From Clostridium sp. OS1-26 (lineage in GTDB: Bacteria; Bacillota; Clostridia; Clostridiales; Clostridiaceae), in assembly GCF_030915445.1 (NCBI RefSeq), contig NZ_CP133264.1:2356001-2420000 (forward strand): DNA of 64,000 bases. The letters are read 5' to 3'. Below the pieces are notes generated by a model. That model worked only from the letters and a program-made list of their open reading frames with translations, ran no database searches and had not been told where the DNA came from. The position numbers and the translations under genes are program-made. Below are positions 45,649 to 53,613 of this stretch, piece by piece; position 1 is the stretch's first letter, and each line of letters opens with the position of its first letter.

Positions 45649-47508
45649 TTGATATCAGCACTAAAAAAATATGAAAAGAGAAAAGCTCAGTATAATCTAT
45701 TACTTAAAAAGCAACAGAAACGTATAGATAAGATAAGCACCTTACGACTAGTTATTTTTGTACTAGGGCTTGCAATTTTAATAGGAGCATATATCTTGAG
45801 AAGGTATTACTTATTTGATTTATTGGTTCTAGTAGTAATTGTTCTATTTTGTTATTTAGCCTATTTACATAAAAGTATAGAAAATAAAAATAAGTATATA
45901 GCTGCATTATATGAAGTAAATGAAAGCTCAATAAAACGATTAAAGGGAGATTGGAAACTTTTTGAAGATACTGGCGGAGAGTTTATAGATGAAAATCATA
46001 ATTATTCATATGATCTTGATATTTTTGGTAGAGGTTCTTTATTTCAATGGATAAATGTAGCTCGTACTTATATGGGAAGACAAAAGCTTAAAGAGATGTT
46101 AACAGAAAAACCTCAAAACGAACAGAACATATATTATAGGCAATCTGCAGTTAAAGAACTTGAGAAAAAAATATATTTTAGACAGAGACTTGAGGCAGAA
46201 GGAAAAATAATCAACAACAGTCAGAATCTTAAAGAGCTTTTTTTATGGATAAAAGAAAGAAGTAACTATATATTAAAAAAGCAAGTAATTTGGAGCTTAA
46301 GAATTTTTTCAATGGTAACTGCGATAACTACCTTAACCTTGGTGATTAGAATAATTGATTATGTACTGGCTGCTCTATTAGATATTGATAGAAGTGCTCC
46401 AAAAATATTTTATTTAATTCCTTATTATATTCCTATTCTTCTTATTTTGATTCAATGCTTTATTTTAAGAATAAAAAGAGAAGATAGAATAAAAAATTTA
46501 ATTATTGCTGAAAAATATAACGATAACATAAAAACATATAGAAATATGATTAGACATATAGAAAAGCATAAATTTAAATCAGAGTATATTTTAAGTTTAT
46601 GTGAAAAACTTTACGATAATGATGGCCTAAGTGCGTCTAAACAGATAGATGTTTTTTCTAAAATCTGTGAATCTATAGCAAACAGACGTAATATGCTATA
46701 TCCTATTTTAAATTCCATTCTCATGATAGAATATCACTGGGCTATTTCTATTGAAGAATGGAAGATAAAATCAGGGAATGATTTTGAAAATTGGCTTAAT
46801 ACAATAGCTGAATTAGAAGCTTTATGTAGTATTGCGGTTATCAAATACGATAATCCCAATTGGAGTATGCCTAAGATTGTAACTGGACCCTCAAAGATTA
46901 TAGCTAAAAATATGGGACATCCACTTTTAGGGGAAGAACGGGTATGTAATAACTTAAAGCTAGAGGAGCCCTATCAAGTTATGCTTATAACAGGTTCCAA
47001 TATGTCTGGAAAGAGTACATTTATGAGAACTGTGGGAATTAATATTGTATTAGCATATGCAGGAGCTCCTGTATGTGCAGATGAATTTTATTGTACTATT
47101 ATGGATCTATATAGTTGTATGAAGGTAAGTGATGATTTAGGTCAAAGTATATCTTCCTTTTATGCAGAGATATTAAAAATTAAAAATATTGTTAAGGCTT
47201 CAAAAGAAGGAAAGCAAGTACTATTTTTATTAGATGAAATTTTTAAAGGAACTAATTCAAGAGATAGGCACACTGGAGCTATGATTTTGGTAAAACAATT
47301 AAGTAAAACTGGAAATCTAGGCTTTGTATCCACTCATGATTTAGAGTTAGGTGAGTTGGAGAATTATAAAAATTCAAAAGTTAAGAACTATCATTTTTCT
47401 GAATACTATAGAGAGAATAAAATTTATTTTGATTATAAATTGAAAGTCGGAGTTTCACCTACAAGAAATGCTGTATACTTAATGAAGTTAGCTGGCATTG
47501 AAATATAA
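45649..47508 (+). CDS. Membrane-anchored MutS-like ATPase
   Basis: Protein of 619 residues. Two hydrophobic helices near residues 35-75 and two more near 220-275 are followed by a MutS core and MutS ATPase domain: Walker A GSNMSGKSTFMRTVG (about 449), FLLDEIFKGTNSRDRH (about 528) and FVSTHDLELGEL. The mismatch-reading domain I of MutS1 is absent, so it is not the classical repair protein. Such membrane MutS-like proteins are common in Firmicutes, role unknown. Start TTG 45649 after AAAGGAGG. It follows the ABC exporter genes on the same strand. Confidence 0.82.
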   Translation: MISALKKYEKRKAQYNLLLKKQQKRIDKISTLRLVIFVLGLAILIGAYILRRYYLFDLLVLVVIVLFCYLAYLHKSIENKNKYIAALYEVNESSIKRLKGDWKLFEDTGGEFIDENHNYSYDLDIFGRGSLFQWINVARTYMGRQKLKEMLTEKPQNEQNIYYRQSAVKELEKKIYFRQRLEAEGKIINNSQNLKELFLWIKERSNYILKKQVIWSLRIFSMVTAITTLTLVIRIIDYVLAALLDIDRSAPKIFYLIPYYIPILLILIQCFILRIKREDRIKNLIIAEKYNDNIKTYRNMIRHIEKHKFKSEYILSLCEKLYDNDGLSASKQIDVFSKICESIANRRNMLYPILNSILMIEYHWAISIEEWKIKSGNDFENWLNTIAELEALCSIAVIKYDNPNWSMPKIVTGPSKIIAKNMGHPLLGEERVCNNLKLEEPYQVMLITGSNMSGKSTFMRTVGINIVLAYAGAPVCADEFYCTIMDLYSCMKVSDDLGQSISSFYAEILKIKNIVKASKEGKQVLFLLDEIFKGTNSRDRHTGAMILVKQLSKTGNLGFVSTHDLELGELENYKNSKVKNYHFSEYYRENKIYFDYKLKVGVSPTRNAVYLMKLAGIEI

Positions 47509-47554
47509 GAAAACAATGAGGCGAAGTAATATTTTTTATTAAGGTTAATGAAGA

Positions 47555-47606
47555 ACAGAAGTCTGTCAATAGAGTTTATACAAACTTGTTGACAGACTTC
47601 TGTTTT
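47555..47606. terminator. Convergent bidirectional terminator
   Basis: Fifteen-base perfect arms ACAGAAGTCTGTCAA/TTGACAGACTTCTGT between the MutS-like gene and bioB, T-rich on both sides. Confidence 0.82.
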
Positions 47607-48593
47607 ATGCTCTATTAAAATACTCATCTGTGCCTACTTCCAACCCTAAATTCTCTATCATTTTTATATCCTCTGCAATTTTATTCCCCGAAGTAGTTAG
47701 ATAATTTCCGGTGATAGTAGCATTGGCACCTACTTTAAAGCAGTTTTCTCCAAAGCCCTCTAAAAGATTTCTTCCCCCAGCTAATCTAATATAAGCCTTA
47801 GGATTTATAAATCTAAAAATAGCTATGGTTTTTAATATTTCCTCCTGGGACAATGGAGGAGTGTTTTCTAAAGGTGTGCCTTTTATAGGATTTAGCACGT
47901 TAACAGGAATAGATCGTATTTCTAACTTTTGAAGCTCTAAAGCTAGTTTTATCCTGTCCTCCATGGTTTCACCCATGCCTATAATTCCACCAGAACAGAT
48001 CTTTAAGCCTGCTTTTTTGCATTATTTATAGTCTCTATTCTTTCGTCATAAGTATGGGTTGTACATATTTTTTCATAGTACTCTCTGCTGCTTTCTAGAT
48101 TATGATGGTACATTGAGATTCCTGTCTTTTTTAATTCTACAAGTTCTTCGTAACCTATTATTCCTAAAGAGGCACAAAGCTTTATCTTTACATTTTTTCT
48201 AAGGTATTTATATATGTTTAAGGCTTTTTTTAAGTCCTCCCACTGTAGCCCTCTGCCGCTAGTTACAAGTGAAAATCTATTTACTCCTTCTTTTTCATTT
48301 TCTATTGCCAACTTTAAAGCCTCTTTTTCATCTACCATGCTGTATTCTGCTACATTGGTATGGTAGTGGGCTGACTGAGCACAATATTTGCAGTCCTCAG
48401 AACATCTTCCTGACTTTGCATTCATAATGGAGCATAAATCCACTTTTCTTCCATTAAATTTATTACGGATTCTATCTGCTGCTTTAAATAGTTCTTCTAT
48501 ATTTTCTATCTTAGAAAGCATAAGGGCTTCTTCAAAATTAATTTTTTCACCTTCAGTTATCTTCTTTTCTAATTTTAAAATTAAATTTTCCAT
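47605..48593 (-). pseudogene. bioB: Biotin synthase, disrupted by one missing base
   Basis: Radical SAM enzyme inserting sulfur into dethiobiotin. The SAM cluster motif is [10 protein letters not shown] (about residue 60), followed by [29 protein letters not shown] and [13 protein letters not shown]. The frame breaks at a run of six T (48013-48018, A on the coding strand) where seven are needed; adding one base joins the halves into a 329-residue enzyme with all motifs. It is solitary: no bioA, bioD or bioY is near. The BirA operator upstream gives biotin repression. Confidence 0.88.
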
Positions 48594-48690
48594 GCTATTC
48601 TCTCCTAATTAAGCTTTATTTAGTTTCAAACTGGTAAAGTAGCTAAGATAAGCTTTGCTAAAATAATCTCGGTTACTTTACTTTTAACTA

Positions 48691-48723
48691 TTGTTAACTG
48701 ATTAAAGTAATTTTAGTTAACAA
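48691..48723 (-). promoter_or_regulatory. BirA operator of bioB
   Basis: TTGTTAACT, 15 bases, AGTTAACAA: a perfect 9-bp inverted repeat with the arm sequence and spacing of BirA boxes. It covers the predicted transcription start, so biotinyl-AMP-bound BirA would repress bioB. Confidence 0.85.
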
Positions 48724-48727
48724 TTAA

Positions 48728-48756
48728 ATGATACAAAACCTATTAAATTTTGTCAA
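48728..48756 (-). promoter_or_regulatory. bioB promoter
   Basis: On the minus strand TTGACA (48756-48751), 17-bp spacer, TATCAT (48733-48728), directly followed by the BirA operator. Confidence 0.75.
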
Positions 48757-48990
48757 TTAAATATTGGTCTAGTATAAATTTTAGTCAAGCCATTAATTAA
48801 AAAAAATAAAATTAGAATTTAGAGAAGAATTTGCATCAGTAGAAATGAAAAGATCAATATAGGATGATTTTTAAAGTTATATTTGAAATAAGAAAGAATA
48901 TGTAATAATTGTGAGGAATTTAAGGAAAAATATAAGTAAGGGTATGGAAAATATATACACATTACTTTGATGATACAGAAGGAGGAAGCC

Positions 48991-49995
48991 ATGAGGAAGA
49001 AAATTAGAAAACTATTGTGCATTTCTATTTGTCCTATAGTATTAATAGCTTTAATTGGTTGTGCAATAAAACCCGATACTACAATAAATAATTTCTTTGA
49101 TGCACTTAAAAAATCTGATATTCAAACAGCCTCGAAGTATTTATCAAGAAATGATTTAGCAAGTGTGGGAGGTTTAAAGTTTGATAGACCTGAATATGAG
49201 AGACTTGCTAAACTAATATTTTCAAAATTAAGTTATCAAGTAATATCATCAAATACTTCTGGGGATACAGCCATAGCTAAAACAAAGATTACCTCACCAG
49301 ATTTGAATAAAATCAGTGGGAAAATGGTAACGGATATATTCCCAGGCTTGTATAGCAAAGCGTTAAATGGTGAGCAATTGACGCAAGACAAGATAAACCA
49401 GTTAATAGAGCAGTACTACACTAAGAATCTCAACGAATCTTCAGTTCCCACTTTTACCAATGATGTGGATATAAAACTTGTTAAAAATAAAGATAAAAAT
49501 ATGTGGCTTATAGAGCCAAATGAAAATTTAGCAAATGCAATGACAGGAAACCTATTTAAAGCATTTAATCCTATGACAATAAATAATAGTACTAGTATCA
49601 GCAAGAATTCAGAAGGAAAAATATATGGAATTAATGAGGAGGCTAGAATAGGCAGTACTTCTATTACAATAACTAACTTTCAAAAGTCTTTTGGAGATGA
49701 TTATATAAAAGCAGGGCAGGGGAATGAATTTATAATAGTTACCTTAAAGGAAAAAAACATTGGAAGTGGTAATATAGACTATAATGAAGCATTTTATCAG
49801 CTTCAAAATTCAAAAGGACAGATAAAAAGTCCAGCTCCAAAGGGTTTTAATAGAAGACTAGACTCGGGAAGTTTGGTGCCTGGAGGAGAGGTAGATGGTA
49901 CAGTAACCTTTGAAGTACCTAAGGATGATCCTCAATTAAGCCTTATATACAATCAAGCTTCAAAGCCTGTATTAAAATTTAGATTAAACTATTAA
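48991..49995 (+). CDS. Lipoprotein with C-terminal DUF4352-like domain
   Basis: Exported protein of 334 residues with lipobox ALIGC (Cys24). Residues 30-170 contain a DUF4878/NTF2-like stretch (TTINNFFDALKKSDIQTASKYLS). Residues about 205-334 form a beta sandwich of DUF4352 type (FIIVTLKEKNIGSGNIDYNEA, RRLDSGSLVPGGEVDGTVTF), a domain found in antigenic surface lipoproteins. ATG 48991 follows GAAGGAGG. Single gene with its own terminator. Function unknown. Confidence 0.78.
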   Translation: MRKKIRKLLCISICPIVLIALIGCAIKPDTTINNFFDALKKSDIQTASKYLSRNDLASVGGLKFDRPEYERLAKLIFSKLSYQVISSNTSGDTAIAKTKITSPDLNKISGKMVTDIFPGLYSKALNGEQLTQDKINQLIEQYYTKNLNESSVPTFTNDVDIKLVKNKDKNMWLIEPNENLANAMTGNLFKAFNPMTINNSTSISKNSEGKIYGINEEARIGSTSITITNFQKSFGDDYIKAGQGNEFIIVTLKEKNIGSGNIDYNEAFYQLQNSKGQIKSPAPKGFNRRLDSGSLVPGGEVDGTVTFEVPKDDPQLSLIYNQASKPVLKFRLNY

Positions 49996-50000
49996 AAATA

Positions 50001-50040
50001 AAGATTTCTTCAGAGAATTGTACTCTGGAGAAATCTTATT
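50001..50040 (+). terminator. Intrinsic terminator
   Basis: AAGATTTCTTCAGAG/CTCTGGAGAAATCTT (one G-U) after the lipoprotein gene. Confidence 0.75.
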
Positions 50041-50137
50041 CACTTAATATTTTGGAAAATAAAGACTTTGCAAAAATACGATAATAATTATAAAATAATA
50101 ATAAGTAAAAAATAATTTTAGTTGGAGTTGAAATAAT

Positions 50138-51637
50138 ATGGAAAATACTTTAAATGTAATAAAAGATAAAACGTTAACATACGAGCAAAAAGTTTTAACT
50201 CTTGCTCGAGAGGCTGAAGCCAGCCTAAATGTACTGAATATAAGTAAAGAGGTGCAGGGCTTAAGAGATGAGGGTATAATTTGTGACTTAAATGAAGGAA
50301 ATGCCCCATACAGACCAAGATATATAGTTCCTGATTATGAAAAGTTTATGAAGCAGGGTAGTGAATTTCTAGGTTTAGAGCCTGCAAAGGATATATGGGA
50401 AGCAACTAATAATTTATTGATATTGTACAAGCATGTTCCTTCAATTACTGCTATGCCTGTATATATAGGAAATATTGATACGTTGCTTGATCCATTTATA
50501 GATAATGAAGAAGAAGCATACAAGGCAATAAAATTATTTTTATTGCACATAGATAGAACTATAACTGATTCCTTTTGTCATGCTAATATCGGACCTATAG
50601 AAACTAAAGCTGGAAGAATAATATTAAAAGTTCAAAGAGAACTTCAAACAGCTATACCTAATATAACTTTAAAGTACAGCAAAGATACTTCCGATGATTT
50701 TGCAGCAGACGCAGTAAGTACAGCATTAGTTACAGCAAAGCCAAGCTTTGCAAATCATGAGATGTTTTCTGAAGAATTTAATAAGTATGGTGATTACGGT
50801 ATTGCAAGTTGTTACAATGGATTATATATAGGGGGAGGAAGTTATACATTAGTTAGATTAAATTTGGCTGGATTATCTAAAAAAGCTAACAGCGTAGAAG
50901 AATTTATAAATAATACGCTCCCAGATGCTATGTCAAAAATGTCAGATTATATTGATGAGAGAATAAAGTTTATTGTAGAGGAAAGCTCATTTTTTGAAAG
51001 CAGCTTCTTGGTAAAGGAAGGCTTAATAAGTCAAGATAGATTTTCAGCTATGTTTGGGATGTTTGGATTAGCTGAGTGTGTAAATACTTTACTAAAAGCA
51101 GAAGAAAAGAAGGATAGATTTGGACATAGCGAATGTGCTAATAAATTAGGAATTTCAATTATTGATAAAATGTATGAAATAGTGAACAACAGAATAAATC
51201 CATACTGTGGTGCAACTGACAATCACTTTTTATTACATGCTCAGGTAGGAATTGAAACAGATAAAGGCACAAGTCCTGGATGTAGAATACCTATTGGTGA
51301 GGAGCCAGAACTACCTGTTCATTTATTGCAAAGTGCTAAATTCCATAAATACTTCCCATCGGGCATAGGCGATATATTCCCTTTTGAAATAACAGCGAAA
51401 AATAATCCTAAAGCTGTATTGGATATAATAAAAGGTGCCTTTAGAGAAGGAATGAGATATTTCTCATTATACTCATCAAATAGCGATGTAATAAGAATAA
51501 CAGGATATCTAGTAAAAAAATCTGATATAGAAAAGTTAAATAGAGGAGAACAGGTACTTCAGGACACAGTAGCCCTTGGACTTGGAGCTGTGAAAAACTC
51601 AAGGATACTTGAAAGAAAGGTAAGAGATAATGTCTAA
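50138..51637 (+). CDS. yjjI: YjjI family glycyl radical enzyme
   Basis: Glycyl radical enzyme of 499 residues, like E. coli YjjI. The glycyl radical loop is RITGYLVKK with the radical Gly at about residue 456, 43 residues from the end. Other YjjI-type segments are GLRDEGIICDLNEGNAPYRP, DRTITDSFCHANIGP, SCYNGLYIGGGSYTLVRLN and GIGDIFPFEI. The reaction is unknown. Activity needs the adjacent radical SAM activase YjjW, with which it overlaps by 8 bp. Oxygen would cleave it at the radical glycine, fitting an anaerobe. Confidence 0.88.
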   Translation: MENTLNVIKDKTLTYEQKVLTLAREAEASLNVLNISKEVQGLRDEGIICDLNEGNAPYRPRYIVPDYEKFMKQGSEFLGLEPAKDIWEATNNLLILYKHVPSITAMPVYIGNIDTLLDPFIDNEEEAYKAIKLFLLHIDRTITDSFCHANIGPIETKAGRIILKVQRELQTAIPNITLKYSKDTSDDFAADAVSTALVTAKPSFANHEMFSEEFNKYGDYGIASCYNGLYIGGGSYTLVRLNLAGLSKKANSVEEFINNTLPDAMSKMSDYIDERIKFIVEESSFFESSFLVKEGLISQDRFSAMFGMFGLAECVNTLLKAEEKKDRFGHSECANKLGISIIDKMYEIVNNRINPYCGATDNHFLLHAQVGIETDKGTSPGCRIPIGEEPELPVHLLQSAKFHKYFPSGIGDIFPFEITAKNNPKAVLDIIKGAFREGMRYFSLYSSNSDVIRITGYLVKKSDIEKLNRGEQVLQDTVALGLGAVKNSRILERKVRDNV

Positions 51638-52466
51638 AGGACTAGTAAATAAAATTATTCCTTTTAGTATGGTAGATGGACCAGGAAATAGGATGGCTAT
51701 ATTTTTTCAAGGATGTAATTTTGACTGTCTATATTGCCATAATCCTGAAACAATAAAAAGATGTGCTCAGTGTGGAACCTGCTTATTCAGCTGCAAATTT
51801 GACGCTATATCTATGGTAGGTGACTCAGTGATATGGCAGGAAGAAAAATGTAAGGATTGTGGAGAATGTATTAAGGTATGTAAGAATAGTTGCGGCCCTA
51901 AGACAAAAGCAATGAGTGTAGGTGAAATATTACAAGAAGTTATAAAAGTTAAGCCATTTATTTCAGGGATAACCGTATCAGGAGGAGAATGCACTCTTCA
52001 AAGTAAGTTTTTAGTAGATTTATTTGAAAAGGTAAAAAAGTTAGATCTTACAGTATTCGTGGATACAAATGGATCTACAGATTTTAGTAAGAATAAAGAT
52101 CTTGTAGATCTAATGGATATGGCAATGTTAGATATAAAATCCTTTGATAGGGATGAACACATAAAGCTAACAGGAAGAGACAATGATATAGTATTAAAAA
52201 ATGCAGAGTATCTTGCTGGCATAAATAAGTTATACGAGGTTAGAACTGTAATAGTGCCAGGTGTTTTAGATAATTTTAATAATGTAAATGAAATAAGCAA
52301 ACTTATAGCATCATTAAATCCTGAAATAAGATATAAGCTTATAAAATATAGACCTATTGGTGTACGTACGGATAAAATAGAAGCTGTTCAACCTAATGAT
52401 GAAATGATGGAAGAGCTTAAGGTTATAGCTATCAAGAACGGATGTAAAAATATAATTATAGTGTAA
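51630..52466 (+). CDS. yjjW: YjjW family glycine radical enzyme activase
   Basis: Radical SAM activating enzyme of 278 residues. SAM-cluster motif CNFDCLYC (Cys29, 33, 36), then a ferredoxin-like insert with CAQCGTCLFSC and CKDCGECIKVCKNSC for two more [4Fe-4S] clusters, as in glycyl radical activases. GGECTLQSKF corresponds to the SAM-binding GGE motif. It abstracts the hydrogen from the YjjI glycine. Overlap with yjjI shows translational coupling. Confidence 0.9.
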   Translation: MSKGLVNKIIPFSMVDGPGNRMAIFFQGCNFDCLYCHNPETIKRCAQCGTCLFSCKFDAISMVGDSVIWQEEKCKDCGECIKVCKNSCGPKTKAMSVGEILQEVIKVKPFISGITVSGGECTLQSKFLVDLFEKVKKLDLTVFVDTNGSTDFSKNKDLVDLMDMAMLDIKSFDRDEHIKLTGRDNDIVLKNAEYLAGINKLYEVRTVIVPGVLDNFNNVNEISKLIASLNPEIRYKLIKYRPIGVRTDKIEAVQPNDEMMEELKVIAIKNGCKNIIIV

Positions 52467-52472
52467 TATAAG

Positions 52473-52503
52473 AGGCTGCTGGAAAAAGTAATCCAGCAGC
52501 TTT
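52473..52503 (+). terminator. Terminator of yjjIW
   Basis: AGGCTGCTGGA/TCCAGCAGCTTT with a short loop. Confidence 0.75.
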
Positions 52504-52589
52504 AACTTTATATTGAATATGAGTAGTAAATAAAACATTTAAGAGATAAAATATATATAATAAAGTTATTTTGAAGCGGAGGAAAGAAA

Positions 52590-53084
52590 ATGTTAAGTTT
52601 TGTTGTTGCAATATCAAATAATAATGTTATAGGATTGGATAACAAAATACCTTGGTATTTACCAGATGATCTAAAGAAATTTAAAGAAATTACAACAGGT
52701 AAAACTAAGACAATGATTATGGGAAGAAAAACCTTTGAATCTCTTCCGCAGATATTACCAGACAGACAACACGTGGTACTTACAAGAGATAAAAATTATA
52801 AGTTGGATGATAACAGAGTTACTATAGTTAATAATGAAGAGGATTTAGAAAAATATATTAAGGATGAAAAAGAATATTTTGTAATAGGTGGAGAAGAAAT
52901 TTTCTCATTATTATTTCCATATACAAATAAGATGTACATAACTGAAATAGATGCAGACATATCGGGAGATACCTTTTTTCCTAAATACGATGAAAAGGAA
53001 TGGAAGGTTGTTGAACTGAAAGAAGGTAAAATTGACGAAGATAATAAATATGTACACTTGTTTAAAGTTTTAGAGAGAAAGTAG
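52590..53084 (+). CDS. folA: Dihydrofolate reductase
   Basis: NADPH-dependent reduction of dihydrofolate to tetrahydrofolate. 164 residues with all family motifs: VVAISNNNVIGLDNKIPWYLPDDLK, MIMGRKTFESLP, RQHVVLTRD, and YFVIGGEEIFSLLFPYTNKMYIT. Ribosome site GCGGAGG before ATG. It stands apart from the pab-folP operon; a short family B repeat follows its stop. Confidence 0.95.
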   Translation: MLSFVVAISNNNVIGLDNKIPWYLPDDLKKFKEITTGKTKTMIMGRKTFESLPQILPDRQHVVLTRDKNYKLDDNRVTIVNNEEDLEKYIKDEKEYFVIGGEEIFSLLFPYTNKMYITEIDADISGDTFFPKYDEKEWKVVELKEGKIDEDNKYVHLFKVLERK

Positions 53085-53097
53085 AAAATATATATAA

Positions 53098-53155
53098 GGA
53101 ACCCAACCAGAAAGTTAACTTATATCCCGGAGTATAGGTTAACTTCCGGCCTAGT
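53098..53155. repeat. Family B repeat, short hairpin copy
   Basis: CCAGAAAGTTAACTTATA (53107-53124) pairs with TATAGGTTAACTTCCGG (53133-53149). Its first 20 bases (53105-53124) are identical to one end of the long element at 12203-12452, reverse complemented. As there, it begins about 15-20 bp after a stop codon. It may also act as a terminator between convergent genes. Confidence 0.6.
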
Positions 53156-53173
53156 ATCTCTATATTTCAAGAT

Positions 53174-53392
53174 TTATTTTGTATTTTCAGAAGTTATATC
53201 ATAACCAGTGTGTCTTATGCAGTGTTCTATTTGTCCAGGGCTAGCTGGCTCATTGTATTGTATTTCAATAGTTCCCCTAGCGAGATCTACAGCCACATCT
53301 TGAACACCTTCAACTTCATCCAAGGCGTTTTTTACTTTAGTTTTACTTTGGGTTCCTGCTAAGCCAGATACATTATAATGTAGTGTTTTCAT
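53174..53392 (-). CDS. Heavy-metal-associated (HMA) fold protein lacking the CxxC site
   Basis: Ferredoxin-like HMA domain of 72 residues: MKTLHYNVSGLAGTQSKTKV, then ALDEVEGVQDVAVDLARGTI and IEHCIRHTGYDI. Strand order and the VEGV..V.V pattern match copper chaperones, but the GMTCxxC metal loop reads GLAGTQSK, with no cysteine. It probably does not bind copper in the usual way. ATG 53392 is chosen since GAAGGGAG precedes it. No copper ATPase is nearby. Confidence 0.75.
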   Translation of the reverse strand: MKTLHYNVSGLAGTQSKTKVKNALDEVEGVQDVAVDLARGTIEIQYNEPASPGQIEHCIRHTGYDITSENTK

Positions 53393-53613
53393 AAAAATTC
53401 TCCCTTCAAGCATAATAGTATATTTCAAATATAGTATTACAATAAAGAAAAATTTTATCCGGTGACTTACCTGCTCTAATATTCAAAATGAAATTCAAAT
53501 AAAAATTTTTGAATTCTAAATATAAATTATAGATAAAGGTTAATATACATTTGTAAATATTATATACACAAGTTAATTCTAATCTTCTAATAAATTTTAA
53601 TAGGAGTGATAAA

